64,000 nucleotides of DNA, taken from an uncultured Eubacteriales bacterium (GTDB lineage: Bacteria; Bacillota; Clostridia; Christensenellales; CAG-917). The DNA lies in the NCBI GenBank assembly GCA_900545885.1, contig URAF01000002.1, positions 62,001 through 126,000 of the forward strand, in the 5' to 3' direction. How positions within the stretch are numbered: position 1 is the first letter of the stretch; each line of letters begins with the position of its first letter. Below the pieces are notes generated by a model, which ran no database searches, was not told where the DNA came from, and worked only from the letters and a program-made list of their open reading frames with translations. Shown here piece by piece: positions 34,643-43,957 of this stretch. Position numbers and translations under genes: made by a program.

Positions 34643-37354
34643 ATGCTGAAACTACTCGAAATTACCAAAGAATATAAGGTGGACGAGGAGAGCGTACTCG
34701 CACTCCACAACGTTTCCATCGAATTTCGCGATAATGAATTCGTGTCCATTTTGGGTCCTTCCGGCTGCGGCAAAACCACTTTGCTGAATATAATCGGAGG
34801 CCTTGACAGATATACAAGCGGCGATATACAGATTGACGGAGTTTCCACCGAAGAGTACGACGACGTCGACTGGGACACTTACCGCAACCAGAAAATAGGT
34901 TTCGTTTTCCAATCCTACAACCTTATCCCTCATATGAACGTTCTCAAAAACGTTGCGCTGAGCCTGACTCTTGCGGGCGTCGGCAAGGAGGAAAGCAGAG
35001 CGCGTGCAATGGAAGCGCTCCGCAAGGTCGGACTTGAAAAACAGGCGAAAAAGAAACCTAACCAGATGTCGGGAGGACAGATGCAGCGTGTGGCGATAGC
35101 CCGTGCTCTTGTCAACAATCCCGACATTATTCTTGCCGACGAACCCACGGGCGCATTGGACAGCGAGTCGGGTTTGCAGGTTATGGAACTGCTCAAAGAA
35201 GTCGCCAAAGACAGACTTGTCATCATGGTCACTCACAACGGGCAGCTTGCCGAAGAATACAGTACACGTATCGTAAACCTGAAAGACGGTGAAATAGTCG
35301 GCGACACAATGCCTTATGACAGCACGGCGGACGGTTCCGTGCTTGCGGACGGTGTCGAAGTCGAAAAAGAATACGTCACGGAACTCGTCACCGCGGACGG
35401 CGAAGAACTCATTTACGACGAGAAAACCCTTCTCGTCAAACCCGTGAAGAAAAAAGGATTCTTCCAAAGACTGAAAGAGCGCATTCGGAAAGAAAAGGTC
35501 AAGGAAAAATCTTCGATGTCCGTCGGAACCGCCGTTAACCTTTCATTCAACAACCTTCTCAGCAAAAAGGGCAGAACGTTGCTTACGTCGATTGCGGGAA
35601 GTATCGGTATCATCGGTATCATTCTCGTACTTGCGCTGTCGGGCGGCGTGAACGGATATATTCATACGCTCGAAGAAAACGCTCTTTCGCAGTACCCGAT
35701 TACGATAAAACGTCAGGACCTCGACCTTGCGGCCGTCCTCGATATGATGAGTTCGCAGAACGGCAACAGCAATCCGGAGTTTCCCGACGACGGGCAGATT
35801 AACATCAGCAAAATGCTCGGACTTATTCTCAAAGAAAACATTTTCGGCGAGAACGACCTTGCAGCTTTGAAATCTTATATCGACGAAAACTTCGACGATA
35901 GCCTTGGCGTCGTCAAGTACAATTACGGTACGACGTTCAACGTTTACGCGCAGGACCCCAAAAAGCCCGACAAGTATATGAAAGTCAACCCGTTCACGGA
36001 CGTTATGAACGAGGTTCTTGGCGGTCTTGACCTCGGCAGCATGTTGGGCGGATTGTCCGACCTAGCAAGTGCGTTTACAGCGACGTGGGACGAGCTTTCC
36101 ACCAACCAGAAACTTCTCGATCAACAGTATGACGTAATCGGCGGAAGATGGCCGCAGACCGCAAACGAGGTCGTTGTTGTCGTTGACTCCCGTAATCAGT
36201 TGCCCGACTATGCAATGTTCATGCTCGGTATAAAATCCACTTCGGATATAGCGGGTGCCATAACGGGCAGCGATAGTTTCTACGATCCTTTCTCAATCGA
36301 CGATTTGCTCAACCTCGAATACAAACTCATGAGCGACGCCGATTATTATTATCAGAACGAAGACGGTTCGTTCAGTTGCTATTCGCGCACTACGCTTGAC
36401 AAGAGCGTTATTGACCAGTGCGATGGAATAAACATTGATGTCGTCGGCGTCATCAGACCCAGGCCCGGCGTGTCCGTTACGTCCGTAAACGGCGTCATAG
36501 GTTATACCAAAGCGCTCACTCTCGAAATGCTGCGCAGAATAGAAACCAATCAGGCTGTTGCCGCGCAGTTGAATGCGTACGAATCCGCGCAAATGCCCGA
36601 GATAACCGACCAGTTCATCAAATATCAATCGGCTCTCGACGTCAATTTCAGAACGTCTATTACCCTCGAAGTCAAAAATGAGGAAACCGGTAAATACGAA
36701 GCAAAAGAGTTTACAGGCATAAGGGCGGGCGAAACCGTATTCTCCGAGGAGTTGCACGAAAAAATCGTTACGGAACTCGGCGTCGCCGATGTCGACAATC
36801 CGTTTACGATAAAGATTTACTGTTCGTCGTTTGAAAATAAAGGCGAGATAGAGGCTTTCCTCGACAGATATACCGCCGAAACCAAAAACGATTTGAAATA
36901 CACCGACACGCTTGCGGTCATGATGAGTTTCGTTGAAGAAATGAGCACGACAATGACCAACGTTCTGGTCGGATTTGCAGCAATCTCGCTTATCGTTTCA
37001 ACGATAATGATTGCAATCATCATCTACACGTCGGTGCTCGAACGCCGCAAGGAAATCGGCGTACTCAGAAGTCTGGGCGCCAGAAAGAAGGATATATCGC
37101 GCGTGTTCATTGCCGAGTCCGCGATGCTCGGGTGCTACTCGGGCGTCATAGGCATAATCATGAGCTTGATTTTCGCAGCAATCGGAAACGTAATTCTTGC
37201 GGTTGTGCTGAAAATCCCCAACCTTATGATTATCGAATGGTGGCACTATGTCGCGATGTTCTGCGTCAGCGTATTGCTCAGTATGTTCGCGGGGTTCATT
37301 CCTTCAAGGATTGCCGCGAAGAAAGACCCGACGGTTGCACTCCGAAGCGAATAA
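34643..37354 (+). CDS. MacB-like ABC transporter, ATPase fused to FtsX-type permease (2)
   Basis: A 903-residue paralog of the 16928 gene. ATPase domain: Walker [10 protein letters not shown] (38-46), [14 protein letters not shown] signature, ILADEPTGA. The linker (about 225-290) is shorter than in the paralog. A first membrane helix follows [15 protein letters not shown], then an extracytoplasmic domain of about 400 residues, and three FtsX helices near the C terminus, ending [14 protein letters not shown] 34643 has GGAG upstream; an in-frame start 27 bases earlier lacks support. Monocistronic, with a terminator right after. Expected to export a peptide or envelope-active compound or to regulate an envelope process; no clear substrate. 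Confidence 0.89.
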   Translation: MLKLLEITKEYKVDEESVLALHNVSIEFRDNEFVSILGPSGCGKTTLLNIIGGLDRYTSGDIQIDGVSTEEYDDVDWDTYRNQKIGFVFQSYNLIPHMNVLKNVALSLTLAGVGKEESRARAMEALRKVGLEKQAKKKPNQMSGGQMQRVAIARALVNNPDIILADEPTGALDSESGLQVMELLKEVAKDRLVIMVTHNGQLAEEYSTRIVNLKDGEIVGDTMPYDSTADGSVLADGVEVEKEYVTELVTADGEELIYDEKTLLVKPVKKKGFFQRLKERIRKEKVKEKSSMSVGTAVNLSFNNLLSKKGRTLLTSIAGSIGIIGIILVLALSGGVNGYIHTLEENALSQYPITIKRQDLDLAAVLDMMSSQNGNSNPEFPDDGQINISKMLGLILKENIFGENDLAALKSYIDENFDDSLGVVKYNYGTTFNVYAQDPKKPDKYMKVNPFTDVMNEVLGGLDLGSMLGGLSDLASAFTATWDELSTNQKLLDQQYDVIGGRWPQTANEVVVVVDSRNQLPDYAMFMLGIKSTSDIAGAITGSDSFYDPFSIDDLLNLEYKLMSDADYYYQNEDGSFSCYSRTTLDKSVIDQCDGINIDVVGVIRPRPGVSVTSVNGVIGYTKALTLEMLRRIETNQAVAAQLNAYESAQMPEITDQFIKYQSALDVNFRTSITLEVKNEETGKYEAKEFTGIRAGETVFSEELHEKIVTELGVADVDNPFTIKIYCSSFENKGEIEAFLDRYTAETKNDLKYTDTLAVMMSFVEEMSTTMTNVLVGFAAISLIVSTIMIAIIIYTSVLERRKEIGVLRSLGARKKDISRVFIAESAMLGCYSGVIGIIMSLIFAAIGNVILAVVLKIPNLMIIEWWHYVAMFCVSVLLSMFAGFIPSRIAAKKDPTVALRSE

Positions 37355-37363
37355 ACAATACCG

Positions 37364-37387
37364 CGCCCCGCAATGCGGGGCGTTTTT
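37364..37387 (+). terminator. Terminator after the second ABC fusion
   Basis: An 8-bp perfect GC-rich stem (37364-37371 with 37375-37382), 3-base loop, five Ts; 10 bases after the stop. Confidence 0.88.
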
Positions 37388-37517
37388 CTGCCGAATGTTA
37401 CCTCGCCACAATCTCAATGCGAGAAGTATTGTCAAAATTGTTCCGCACGAATCGATTTTGCATTGCGCATAAGTTGCAGGGTGTGAAAACATACGGATAT
37501 TTCAGGGAGCGGAAATT

Positions 37518-38552
37518 ATGCTTGCTTACACTTACGTTGACAAAGGAGTTTTCGAACTCCGCAATAAAGAAAAACCGCATATTATCGCGCCGCGCGATGC
37601 AGTTGTTCGCGTAACGCTTGCCAGCATATGCACAAGCGATTTGCACATAAAACACGGGTTCGTTCCCCGTGCGGTAAAAGGCATAACCGTCGGTCACGAA
37701 ATGGTCGGCGTAGTGAAAGAGGTCGGAAGCGAAGTCAAAAACGTTGCCGCAGGTGACAGAGTTGCTGTGAACGTGGAGACCTTCTGCGGAGACTGCTTTT
37801 TCTGCAAAAACGGTTATGTCAACAACTGTACCGACCCAAACGGCGGTTGGGCAATGGGTTGCAGGATAGACGGAGGGCAGGCGGAATATGTGCGTGTTCC
37901 TTATGCCGATTGCGGACTCAACAAAATACCTGACGGCGTGAGTGACGAACAGGCACTGTTTGTCGGCGATTTGCTGTCAACGGGATATTGGGCGACGGAC
38001 ATATCCGAAATTTCGTCCGACGATACCGTGCTGGTAATCGGTGCGGGACCCACGGGATTGTGTACGTTGATGTGTACGGTGCTTAAAAATCCGGCGCGTA
38101 TTATTGTCAGTGAACAGAACGCCGCAAGACGTGAGTTTGTGAAAAAGATGTTTCCCGATGTTACGGTGGTTGCTCCCGACGAAGTCAAAGAAACGGTTGC
38201 GCGTTTGTGTCCGCGCGGCGGAGCGGACCGCGTTATCGAAGTTGCGGGTACCGCGGAAACTTTCCGCACGGCTTGGGAGTGCGCAAGGCCCAACGCAATA
38301 GTTACCGTTGTTGCAATGTACGATGCGCCGCAAATTCTTCCTTTGCCCGATATGTACGGCAAAAACCTTGTTTTCAAAACGGGAGGAGTCGACGCATGCA
38401 AGTGCGATAAAATTCTGGAACTCATAAAGCAGGGCAAGATAGACGCAACGCCGCTTATCACGCATACTTTTGCGTTGAAAGACATAGAGCGCGCTTACGA
38501 ATTGTTCGAAAATCGTGAAGACGGCGTCGTAAAGGTCGCGATAAGACCTTGA
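37518..38552 (+). CDS. Zinc-dependent alcohol dehydrogenase family protein
   Basis: A 344-residue medium-chain dehydrogenase/reductase. Catalytic zinc ligands C38 and H60-E61 (GHE), structural zinc cysteines C90, C93, C96 and C104, and the Rossmann motif VLVIGAGPTGLCTL are all seen. The C38-T-S-D motif and the overall spacing place it near the isopropanol/secondary alcohol and threonine/sorbitol dehydrogenase branch. ATG 37518 is preceded by GGGAG. Stand-alone gene with no functional neighbours. Cofactor preference and substrate cannot be fixed by eye. Confidence 0.87.
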   Translation: MLAYTYVDKGVFELRNKEKPHIIAPRDAVVRVTLASICTSDLHIKHGFVPRAVKGITVGHEMVGVVKEVGSEVKNVAAGDRVAVNVETFCGDCFFCKNGYVNNCTDPNGGWAMGCRIDGGQAEYVRVPYADCGLNKIPDGVSDEQALFVGDLLSTGYWATDISEISSDDTVLVIGAGPTGLCTLMCTVLKNPARIIVSEQNAARREFVKKMFPDVTVVAPDEVKETVARLCPRGGADRVIEVAGTAETFRTAWECARPNAIVTVVAMYDAPQILPLPDMYGKNLVFKTGGVDACKCDKILELIKQGKIDATPLITHTFALKDIERAYELFENREDGVVKVAIRP

Positions 38553-38670
38553 GGTCAAAAGCCCGATAAAACAATAAAACGCATTTATGAAGTAAATCGA
38601 CTATAAGCAGCAAATGCGAATATGTTGTAAATGCGTAAATTCGATAAGACGCAAATGAACCTTTTTAATT

Positions 38671-38699
38671 AAAAAGCGCGGCACAATGTGTCGCGCTTT
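38671..38699 (-). terminator. Terminator of the small membrane protein gene
   Basis: A long inverted repeat (38673-38685 with 38687-38699, one wobble) with T5 on the minus strand, 25 bases beyond the stop; it may also stop plus-strand transcription of the dehydrogenase gene. Confidence 0.75.
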
Positions 38700-38723
38700 C
38701 AGGTTGGCTTTAATATTAAGTTG

Positions 38724-39233
38724 TTATTTGAGCGTAATACTTCTCAAAATAATGAACACGCCTGCCGCAATGCTGAGTGCGCCGATTGCGATGAAAATGG
38801 CGTTGACCGCTTCCCAGTATGCCGCGATGAAGAGTGCCGCTACTACTATCATGAACAGAATCGCAAGTATTACAACCGCTTTTTGAAGTGCGGAACCCGA
38901 TTTCAGCAGGTTCATGTTGACTATCATAAAGTAGATTGCAAACAGTAAAATGGCAATGCCGAGAATGATAAGCGCGACGTTTGCCGCAAGCACGGCAAGG
39001 ACGATAAGCGCTATGCCCAATGCAACCTCGATTATGCCGACGATGATATTTTTGTAGTAAAGTTCCAGCAAACCAAGCACGGTGAGTATAGTTCCGAAAA
39101 TGATGAGAGCAAGGTCTACGATGCTGCTCTGTTCATAGCAGAATATAACACCGATAACTATCAGCGCCAACGCGGCGAGGAAGTTATTGTTGTTGGTAAT
39201 GCGGTTTGTGTTGGTATTGACTTTTTCAGACAT
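38724..39233 (-). CDS. Small multi-spanning membrane protein (DUF308-like)
   Basis: A 169-residue protein with a short polar Asn/Thr-rich N terminus and about six tightly packed membrane helices with regular turns, like the DUF308/HdeD group. Helical pairs such as LALIVIGVIFCY, LALIIFGTILTVLGLLELYY, VALGIALIVLAVLA and LIILGIAILLFAIY repeat a similar pattern. ATG 39233 with GAGGTG upstream is preferred over longer in-frame starts. It has its own consensus-like promoter and terminator. Function unknown; DUF308 assignment is by hydrophobic pattern only. Confidence 0.72.
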   Translation of the reverse strand: MSEKVNTNTNRITNNNNFLAALALIVIGVIFCYEQSSIVDLALIIFGTILTVLGLLELYYKNIIVGIIEVALGIALIVLAVLAANVALIILGIAILLFAIYFMIVNMNLLKSGSALQKAVVILAILFMIVVAALFIAAYWEAVNAIFIAIGALSIAAGVFIILRSITLK

Positions 39234-39279
39234 AATTACACCTCGCTTTGATAAATGTATTTTGGTTCTTTTCGCATAC

Positions 39280-39308
39280 ATTATACGCCGACCGCGCCTA
39301 CAATTCAA
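39280..39308 (-). promoter_or_regulatory. Promoter of the small membrane protein gene
   Basis: Minus strand TTGAAT (39303-39308) and TATAAT (39280-39285), 17-base spacing. Confidence 0.65.
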
Positions 39309-39834
39309 TCCCGCGAGCAAAATACTTTGATATTTTTCCTTATTTTTCCATAGCTTCTATCATATATTAGTTTCTTGTGATTGTAAATTTGATGATTGAA
39401 CCTGTGCGACGGAAGAGTGTGAGCAGATAACCCGACAGCGGATTTTCGATGTTGATAATTGCAGGAATATGTTTTATAATTGAAAAAAGGCATTTAGAAT
39501 GCAGATATAACGGGTATGAATAATTGAAAAAGGGGGGTAGTGAATTAACTTGCCGTCCGCAATGCGGTTAAAGTTTTGTGTGCCTTTCGGAAGACACTTC
39601 CTTATAGCCGTTAACGGCGCGGTAAAATGACCGTATCGGAAATTTTGAGCATGTTTTATGTAGCGCCTGAATTTTCGGCGTGATTTGTAAATTTGCCAAT
39701 ATTCCAATTCCGAATTTCATAACATCATTTCTGCACTTAACCTTATGTTTTGTGCAAATTACCTTCCTTGCGGACGGGTATACGACAACAGGCGAAGTTC
39801 TTTCGCCGTTTCGTCTTACTTATGAGGAACGACT
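39309..39834. other. Intergenic stretch upstream of the sigma factor operon
   Basis: About 525 bases, more AT-rich than the surroundings. Two minus-strand frames of 62 and 77 codons lack ribosome binding sites and resemble nothing I know. A small hairpin GGCGAA/TTCGCC sits at about 39792-39807, shortly before the sigma factor start. No clear sigma-70 promoter was found for the sigma factor gene, which could mean an alternative (self-recognised) promoter. Confidence 0.45.
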
Positions 39835-40398
39835 ATGGACAGTCGGGGAAAAGAGAGAGTAAACAGGTGTATCATCGCGATTAAAAAAGGGGACGTTTCC
39901 GCCGTCGAAGAATTGCACGGACTGATTGCGCCCACGCTCAGGTTCATTGCGCTCAAATACGTACACGACGAGTTTGCAGCCGACGACCTTGTGCAGGAGT
40001 TCTGGAAAGACATCGATGAGATAGTCAGGAATTTCGTATTCGTGCGCAACGGTTTCGGGTATCTCTGCAAGGCAATGACATATCGCACAATCAATTATTG
40101 CAAGAAAGTTTCAAGCGAAAAGAAACGTGTTTTCAGCATAGATTACGTCGATTACAGGGAAATAAGCAGGTTTTCGTCTGACGGCGATCTGGGAAACGCC
40201 GAGCTGCGCGTATTGGTCGAAAAGGCAATGGATGCTTTGACCCCGCGGGAAAGACTGGTTTTGCAGGATATATTTTTCGAAGATAAATCTATACGCGAAA
40301 TCGCAAAGGAAATCAACGTTTCCAAAAGCACCGCCGAAAATATCAAACAAGGTGCAATAGCAAAAATGAAAAAAGAGTTGGACAAAAGCGGTCTTTGA
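39835..40398 (+). CDS. RNA polymerase sigma factor, sigma-70/ECF type
   Basis: A 187-residue sigma factor with only regions 2 and 4. Region 2: LHGLIAPTLRFIALKYVHDEFAADDLVQEFW (core binding and -10 recognition); region 4: LTPRERLVLQDIFFEDKSIREIAKEINVSKST (helix-turn-helix for the -35 element). The linker region is short, as in ECF factors. ATG 39835 has GAGGAA upstream. It is followed by a secreted peptidase-like gene and by a single-pass protein with a cytosolic N-terminal part, a plausible anti-sigma factor. Direct regulon is unknown. Confidence 0.87.
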   Translation: MDSRGKERVNRCIIAIKKGDVSAVEELHGLIAPTLRFIALKYVHDEFAADDLVQEFWKDIDEIVRNFVFVRNGFGYLCKAMTYRTINYCKKVSSEKKRVFSIDYVDYREISRFSSDGDLGNAELRVLVEKAMDALTPRERLVLQDIFFEDKSIREIAKEINVSKSTAENIKQGAIAKMKKELDKSGL

Positions 40399-40438
40399 TT
40401 TGATGTAATAGTATCACTTACAAAGGAAGGACTTTACT

Positions 40439-41311
40439 ATGAAAACTCAATCTTATCAAAAACTCTTCGGCTTTGTCGTTGTTGCGCTCGTCGCGGCTTT
40501 GCTTATCGCGCCTCTTTCCGTGGTGTATGCGTGGAATTCTCCTGTTGCTTCTGCCGATAGTGAAATATACTACGCCGACGAAAACTACAACGGCGGCGGC
40601 AATTATACCCAAGAGCGCGAGGAATTTAACTATGCATCAAAGACTGTTGAAGATAAAATACTGCTTAATTCTAGATACCCTGAATATTTCAACATGAACT
40701 CAAATCTTACGAATTCTTGCGCTTGTTCGGCGGGAGCAAACATAATTGCATATTATGACAGGTTTTATCCCAATCTTGTCCCCAACTTCGAACCCGGCTT
40801 TCAGCGTCCGACTTATTACTCGTATTTCGGTATGGGATTATTTGATGAACAACAAGGTATAATAAATGACCTTTACGCCGCTATGGGTACCAACACTAAC
40901 GGCGCAGGCACGTCCAAACCGCAGTACAATCAAGGTCTTGCCGATTACGTCACGTCGCACGGTCAGAATATAAGTTATACTTCCGTAGCGAGCAACAACG
41001 TACTTGACATCAATGCGCTTTACAATCAGTTGCAGGCGGGACATCCAGTTACGCTTTTCCTCAACGGATACAACATTGTATCGTGCGGCGACACAGGATC
41101 TTCTATAAGCCTTTTGAAATTAATATATACCTCCACTCATATGATGGTGGTTTTCGGAATGGAAAAAGTGAGTTATTATAACAGTGCAGGACAAATGATC
41201 CAACAATACACGTATTTGCACATAGCAAGTTGTATGGATTTGACGAATTGTGTTTACATAGTCAATCACAACGGAATGCTTGTCGATGCAGAAGCGGTGA
41301 GCATAACATAG
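40439..41311 (+). CDS. Secreted papain-like cysteine peptidase-like protein (C39-type fold)
   Basis: A 290-residue exported protein with a signal peptide (1-31; charged start, hydrophobic core, VVYAW). A spacer of about 50 residues precedes NSCACSAGANIIAYYDRFYP (92-111), which resembles the active-site cysteine helix of C39/C10-like papain-fold peptidases, with C94 as the likely nucleophile. The expected histidine is H234 in STHMMVVFGM, followed by strands. ATG 40439 has AAGGAAGG upstream. It lies between a sigma factor and an anti-sigma-like gene, 40 and 7 bases away. Fold and catalytic role are inferred from motif order; enzymatic activity is not proven. Confidence 0.68.
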   Translation: MKTQSYQKLFGFVVVALVAALLIAPLSVVYAWNSPVASADSEIYYADENYNGGGNYTQEREEFNYASKTVEDKILLNSRYPEYFNMNSNLTNSCACSAGANIIAYYDRFYPNLVPNFEPGFQRPTYYSYFGMGLFDEQQGIINDLYAAMGTNTNGAGTSKPQYNQGLADYVTSHGQNISYTSVASNNVLDINALYNQLQAGHPVTLFLNGYNIVSCGDTGSSISLLKLIYTSTHMMVVFGMEKVSYYNSAGQMIQQYTYLHIASCMDLTNCVYIVNHNGMLVDAEAVSIT

Positions 41312-41318
41312 GAACATA

Positions 41319-41990
41319 ATGAACGACGACAAATTCAACAAAATTATGAATAAATACGTTTCGTCGACGGGAAGGAACGCCGATGACGACTTGGCAAAAC
41401 TCAGAAATTCGGAAAAAGTTTCACGTCAAGTCCGCAAAAAACGTTACGCATGGTCTGCCGTAGCCGCAATTATCGTAATTGCGGTTACGCTTGCGACCGT
41501 ATTGCCGTTGACGCTCGGAAAAGGTGGACAATCAGAGGGGGACGGTTATTTTTATTGTGACGAAACGCAAGTTGAATTTGTCGAAATGCCTATGGAAGAC
41601 ATATTGGAGCAGGGGCAGTTCGGTTTGCTGCCCGTGGCGTTTGAAAATCCTATGCAAGAGAAACACAGCGCATTGATTTTACAACAAGAAAATAATGTCA
41701 TAGGTATTAATTCGAAATACGCGGTTTATAGTATATTACTCGACGAGATGTACATTTTCGCATTAAAAGAAAAATATGTTTATACGGAAACACAATTTAT
41801 AAATAACAATTGCAAACGTGAAGCACAATGGAGAGAAAAAACTGTGAAATTTAATATTGCGGAAATAGAAAATGACGAGAGTTATGAGTATTCTTTCGTG
41901 TTTAACGATAGCGGAATGAATTATTACATTACGGCTGTCGTGTATGGTACGCCTTCTCCCGACACTGTTCTGGACAACATTTTCGCTTAA
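41319..41990 (+). CDS. Single-pass membrane protein, putative anti-sigma factor
   Basis: A 223-residue protein: cytosolic N-terminal part (1-42, charged, DKFNKIMNKYVSS and LAKLRNSEKVSRQVRKKR), one membrane helix (about 44-66) and an extracytoplasmic domain of about 155 residues rich in aromatic and acidic residues. No zinc-binding HxxxCxxC anti-sigma motif is visible. Topology and location directly after a sigma factor gene and a secreted peptidase-like gene fit an anti-sigma factor whose outer part is a sensor or cleavage target. Weak AGGA upstream of ATG 41319. Role is inferred from context alone. Confidence 0.65.
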   Translation: MNDDKFNKIMNKYVSSTGRNADDDLAKLRNSEKVSRQVRKKRYAWSAVAAIIVIAVTLATVLPLTLGKGGQSEGDGYFYCDETQVEFVEMPMEDILEQGQFGLLPVAFENPMQEKHSALILQQENNVIGINSKYAVYSILLDEMYIFALKEKYVYTETQFINNNCKREAQWREKTVKFNIAEIENDESYEYSFVFNDSGMNYYITAVVYGTPSPDTVLDNIFA

Positions 41991-42067
41991 GCAAAATCAT
42001 AAAAAAGCAATACCGTGTATATTTTCAACCGCGAATTATATGCATTTTGAAATCGTATTTGTTAATG

Positions 42068-42098
42068 AAAAAACCATCGGCGATACGATGGTTTTTTT
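42068..42098. terminator. Bidirectional terminator between converging operons
   Basis: A 12-bp perfect stem (42068-42079 with 42086-42097) with A6 and T6 arms and a 6-base loop, between the anti-sigma-like gene and thiZ. Confidence 0.88.
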
Positions 42099-42177
42099 GT
42101 GGCGTTGAGGATATTCGCGCCGTGTGCAATATGTAGGAGAGTATGCTTTGCGCGGTGACCGCGCTTTTGGTGCGGAT

Positions 42178-42918
42178 TTATATCATCAACAATCCTTTGA
42201 GTGTTTTTTTGTAGTCGGTGAACTTTTGCGTGGTGGTGAAGTCTTCGCCTTCCGTTCCGTTGCGGTCGATGACAAGCTCTTCGACGATTTTGCCCGGTTT
42301 GCCCGCCATTACGAGTATGCGGTCGGAAAGAGTTATCGCCTCTTCGAGATTGTGCGAAATGAAAACGGTGGACAGTTCGAGTTCGCGGGAAATGTTCAGA
42401 TACCACGCGTACATGTCCTGTTTGGTCATTTCGTCAAGTGCGGAGAACGGTTCGTCCAACAGCATAAGACTTTGTCCGAAAAAGTACGTGCGCATGAAAG
42501 CCGCGCGCTGACGCATACCGCCCGACAGTTGGCTCGGATATTTCTTTTCCGTTCCTTGAAGTCCGAACTGTTCAAAATACGGCTCAACTTTTTCACGCGC
42601 CTTTTTAAGCGACATTCCTTTCACGCGATAGGGCAGCGATACGTTGTCGCGTATTGTCTTGAAAGGCAGCAACATGTCTTTTTGCAGCATATAACTGACT
42701 TTGCCCGCCTTGCCGACGATATTTTCGCCGTCCAGAATGACTTCGCCGTTCACGGGTTTTGCAAGCCCCGACAGCACCTGAAACAGGGTGGTTTTGCCCA
42801 CCCCGCTCGTGCCTATAAGACACACCATTTCACCCTTTTCTACGGTGAAACTAATGTCCTGGATTATTGTCACGTCTTCATACTGTTGCGTGACGTTTTT
42901 GACTTCCAAAAGTGCCAT
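42178..42918 (-). CDS. thiZ: ABC transporter ATP-binding protein, thiamine precursor uptake
   Basis: A 246-residue ATPase of the nitrate/taurine/pyrimidine uptake group. Walker A GTSGVGKTT, the Q-loop in SYMLQKDMLLPF, signature LSGGMRQRAA, Walker B LMLLDEPFSALD and switch H in VFISHNLEEA are intact. It is last in the TPP-controlled operon, one base after thiY. It energises the thiXYZ importer. The gene is complete; its terminator is shared at 42068-42098. Confidence 0.88.
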   Translation of the reverse strand: MALLEVKNVTQQYEDVTIIQDISFTVEKGEMVCLIGTSGVGKTTLFQVLSGLAKPVNGEVILDGENIVGKAGKVSYMLQKDMLLPFKTIRDNVSLPYRVKGMSLKKAREKVEPYFEQFGLQGTEKKYPSQLSGGMRQRAAFMRTYFFGQSLMLLDEPFSALDEMTKQDMYAWYLNISRELELSTVFISHNLEEAITLSDRILVMAGKPGKIVEELVIDRNGTEGEDFTTTQKFTDYKKTLKGLLMI

Positions 42919-42919
42919 A

Positions 42920-43957
42920 TCAGTTTGCGGAAACAGCGGGCAGGAATTCGTTGGTAAATCCGTAGCCTGCGGTAATGGGCGCAGTCATGCCTTCCGTTTC
43001 AAGTTCCCACATGAGGGCGAAGAAATCGTCCCATCTTTGCTGGTCGATATAACCCCATTGAGGAGCGTCGGCGGTGTATTCGTTTTTGAGGAATTCCATG
43101 CTGGCGTAAACAAGTTCGGCGTTGACTTTGAGTTCGGGGTTTTCTTCCATGAGAATGTCGGCAGCTTCTTTGGGATTTGCTATTGCGTATTCATAACCCT
43201 TTGCTGTTGCCGCCATGAACTTTCTTGCTTGTTCGGGGTAGTTTTTGAGATAATCGTTGTTCGCGATGATGACGGGAGTGTAGTAGTCGAGACGGTCATA
43301 CTGGCTCATTCTGTAAAAAGTATGTTCGACGTTTTTGACTTCAAGCTGTTTGACGTCCCATGCCTGATAACTCCACAGACAGTCCACGCCGTCGGGATTT
43401 GCAAATTCCGCCATTATGTTTTCAACCGTGTTGGGTACGAAATTGACCTTATCGGCAGACGCGGTTTCTGCGTGGTTTACTTCGACGCCCGCGAGATTGA
43501 AGATGTATTCGACGATGGACTGTTCGCCTGCAAGTCCCCATGTGGCATATTTTTTGCCTTTGAGTTCGGCAAGGGAGTCGACGGTGCCTTTAACAAGTAT
43601 ACCCGATGTGTTGTGTTGGATAACTGCGGCAACGGCGGTCACGTTGACGTTGCTTTGCTGGTTGTAAATCATCTGTTCCTGGAAGTCTACACCGAACTGT
43701 CCGACGCCTACGGAAACGTCCGCGGAGCAACCCGTGGTTCCGGGCTGTACGAAAGTTACGTTCAGACCTTCTTCGGCATAATATCCGAGGTGTTTTGCGA
43801 CGTAAAGTCCCGTATGGTTGGTGTTGGGTGCCCAGTCAAGTACGAAAGTGATGTTTGCGGGGTCGCCGTCATCGGGATTGCAGGCGACAAGCGCGAATAC
43901 GGAAGAGGTGACGAGTGCAAGCAACACAAGTATGCAAAGTGTTTTTCTGAGTTTCAT
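42920..43957 (-). CDS. thiY: NMT1/THI5-like substrate-binding lipoprotein, thiamine precursor uptake
   Basis: A 345-residue binding protein. Signal sequence with lipobox ending at C26 (ALVAC), so it is anchored to the outer face of the membrane. The mature part has the family's ITFVLDWAPNTNHTGLYVAKHLGYYAEEGL start and the GVGQFGVDFQEQM and GIL(V)-KG segments of pyrimidine-binding ThiY proteins, which bind formylaminopyrimidine. It is encoded between the permease and ATPase genes, right under a TPP riboswitch. The ligand is presumably a 4-amino-5-aminomethyl pyrimidine derivative salvaged to HMP (inference). Confidence 0.88.
   Translation of the reverse strand: MKLRKTLCILVLLALVTSSVFALVACNPDDGDPANITFVLDWAPNTNHTGLYVAKHLGYYAEEGLNVTFVQPGTTGCSADVSVGVGQFGVDFQEQMIYNQQSNVNVTAVAAVIQHNTSGILVKGTVDSLAELKGKKYATWGLAGEQSIVEYIFNLAGVEVNHAETASADKVNFVPNTVENIMAEFANPDGVDCLWSYQAWDVKQLEVKNVEHTFYRMSQYDRLDYYTPVIIANNDYLKNYPEQARKFMAATAKGYEYAIANPKEAADILMEENPELKVNAELVYASMEFLKNEYTADAPQWGYIDQQRWDDFFALMWELETEGMTAPITAGYGFTNEFLPAVSAN

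Noticed and set aside
39305..39707. Two minus-strand frames of 62 and 77 codons before the sigma factor gene
   Set aside because: No ribosome binding site, odd composition and no family resemblance; one overlaps the promoter of the DUF308-like gene.
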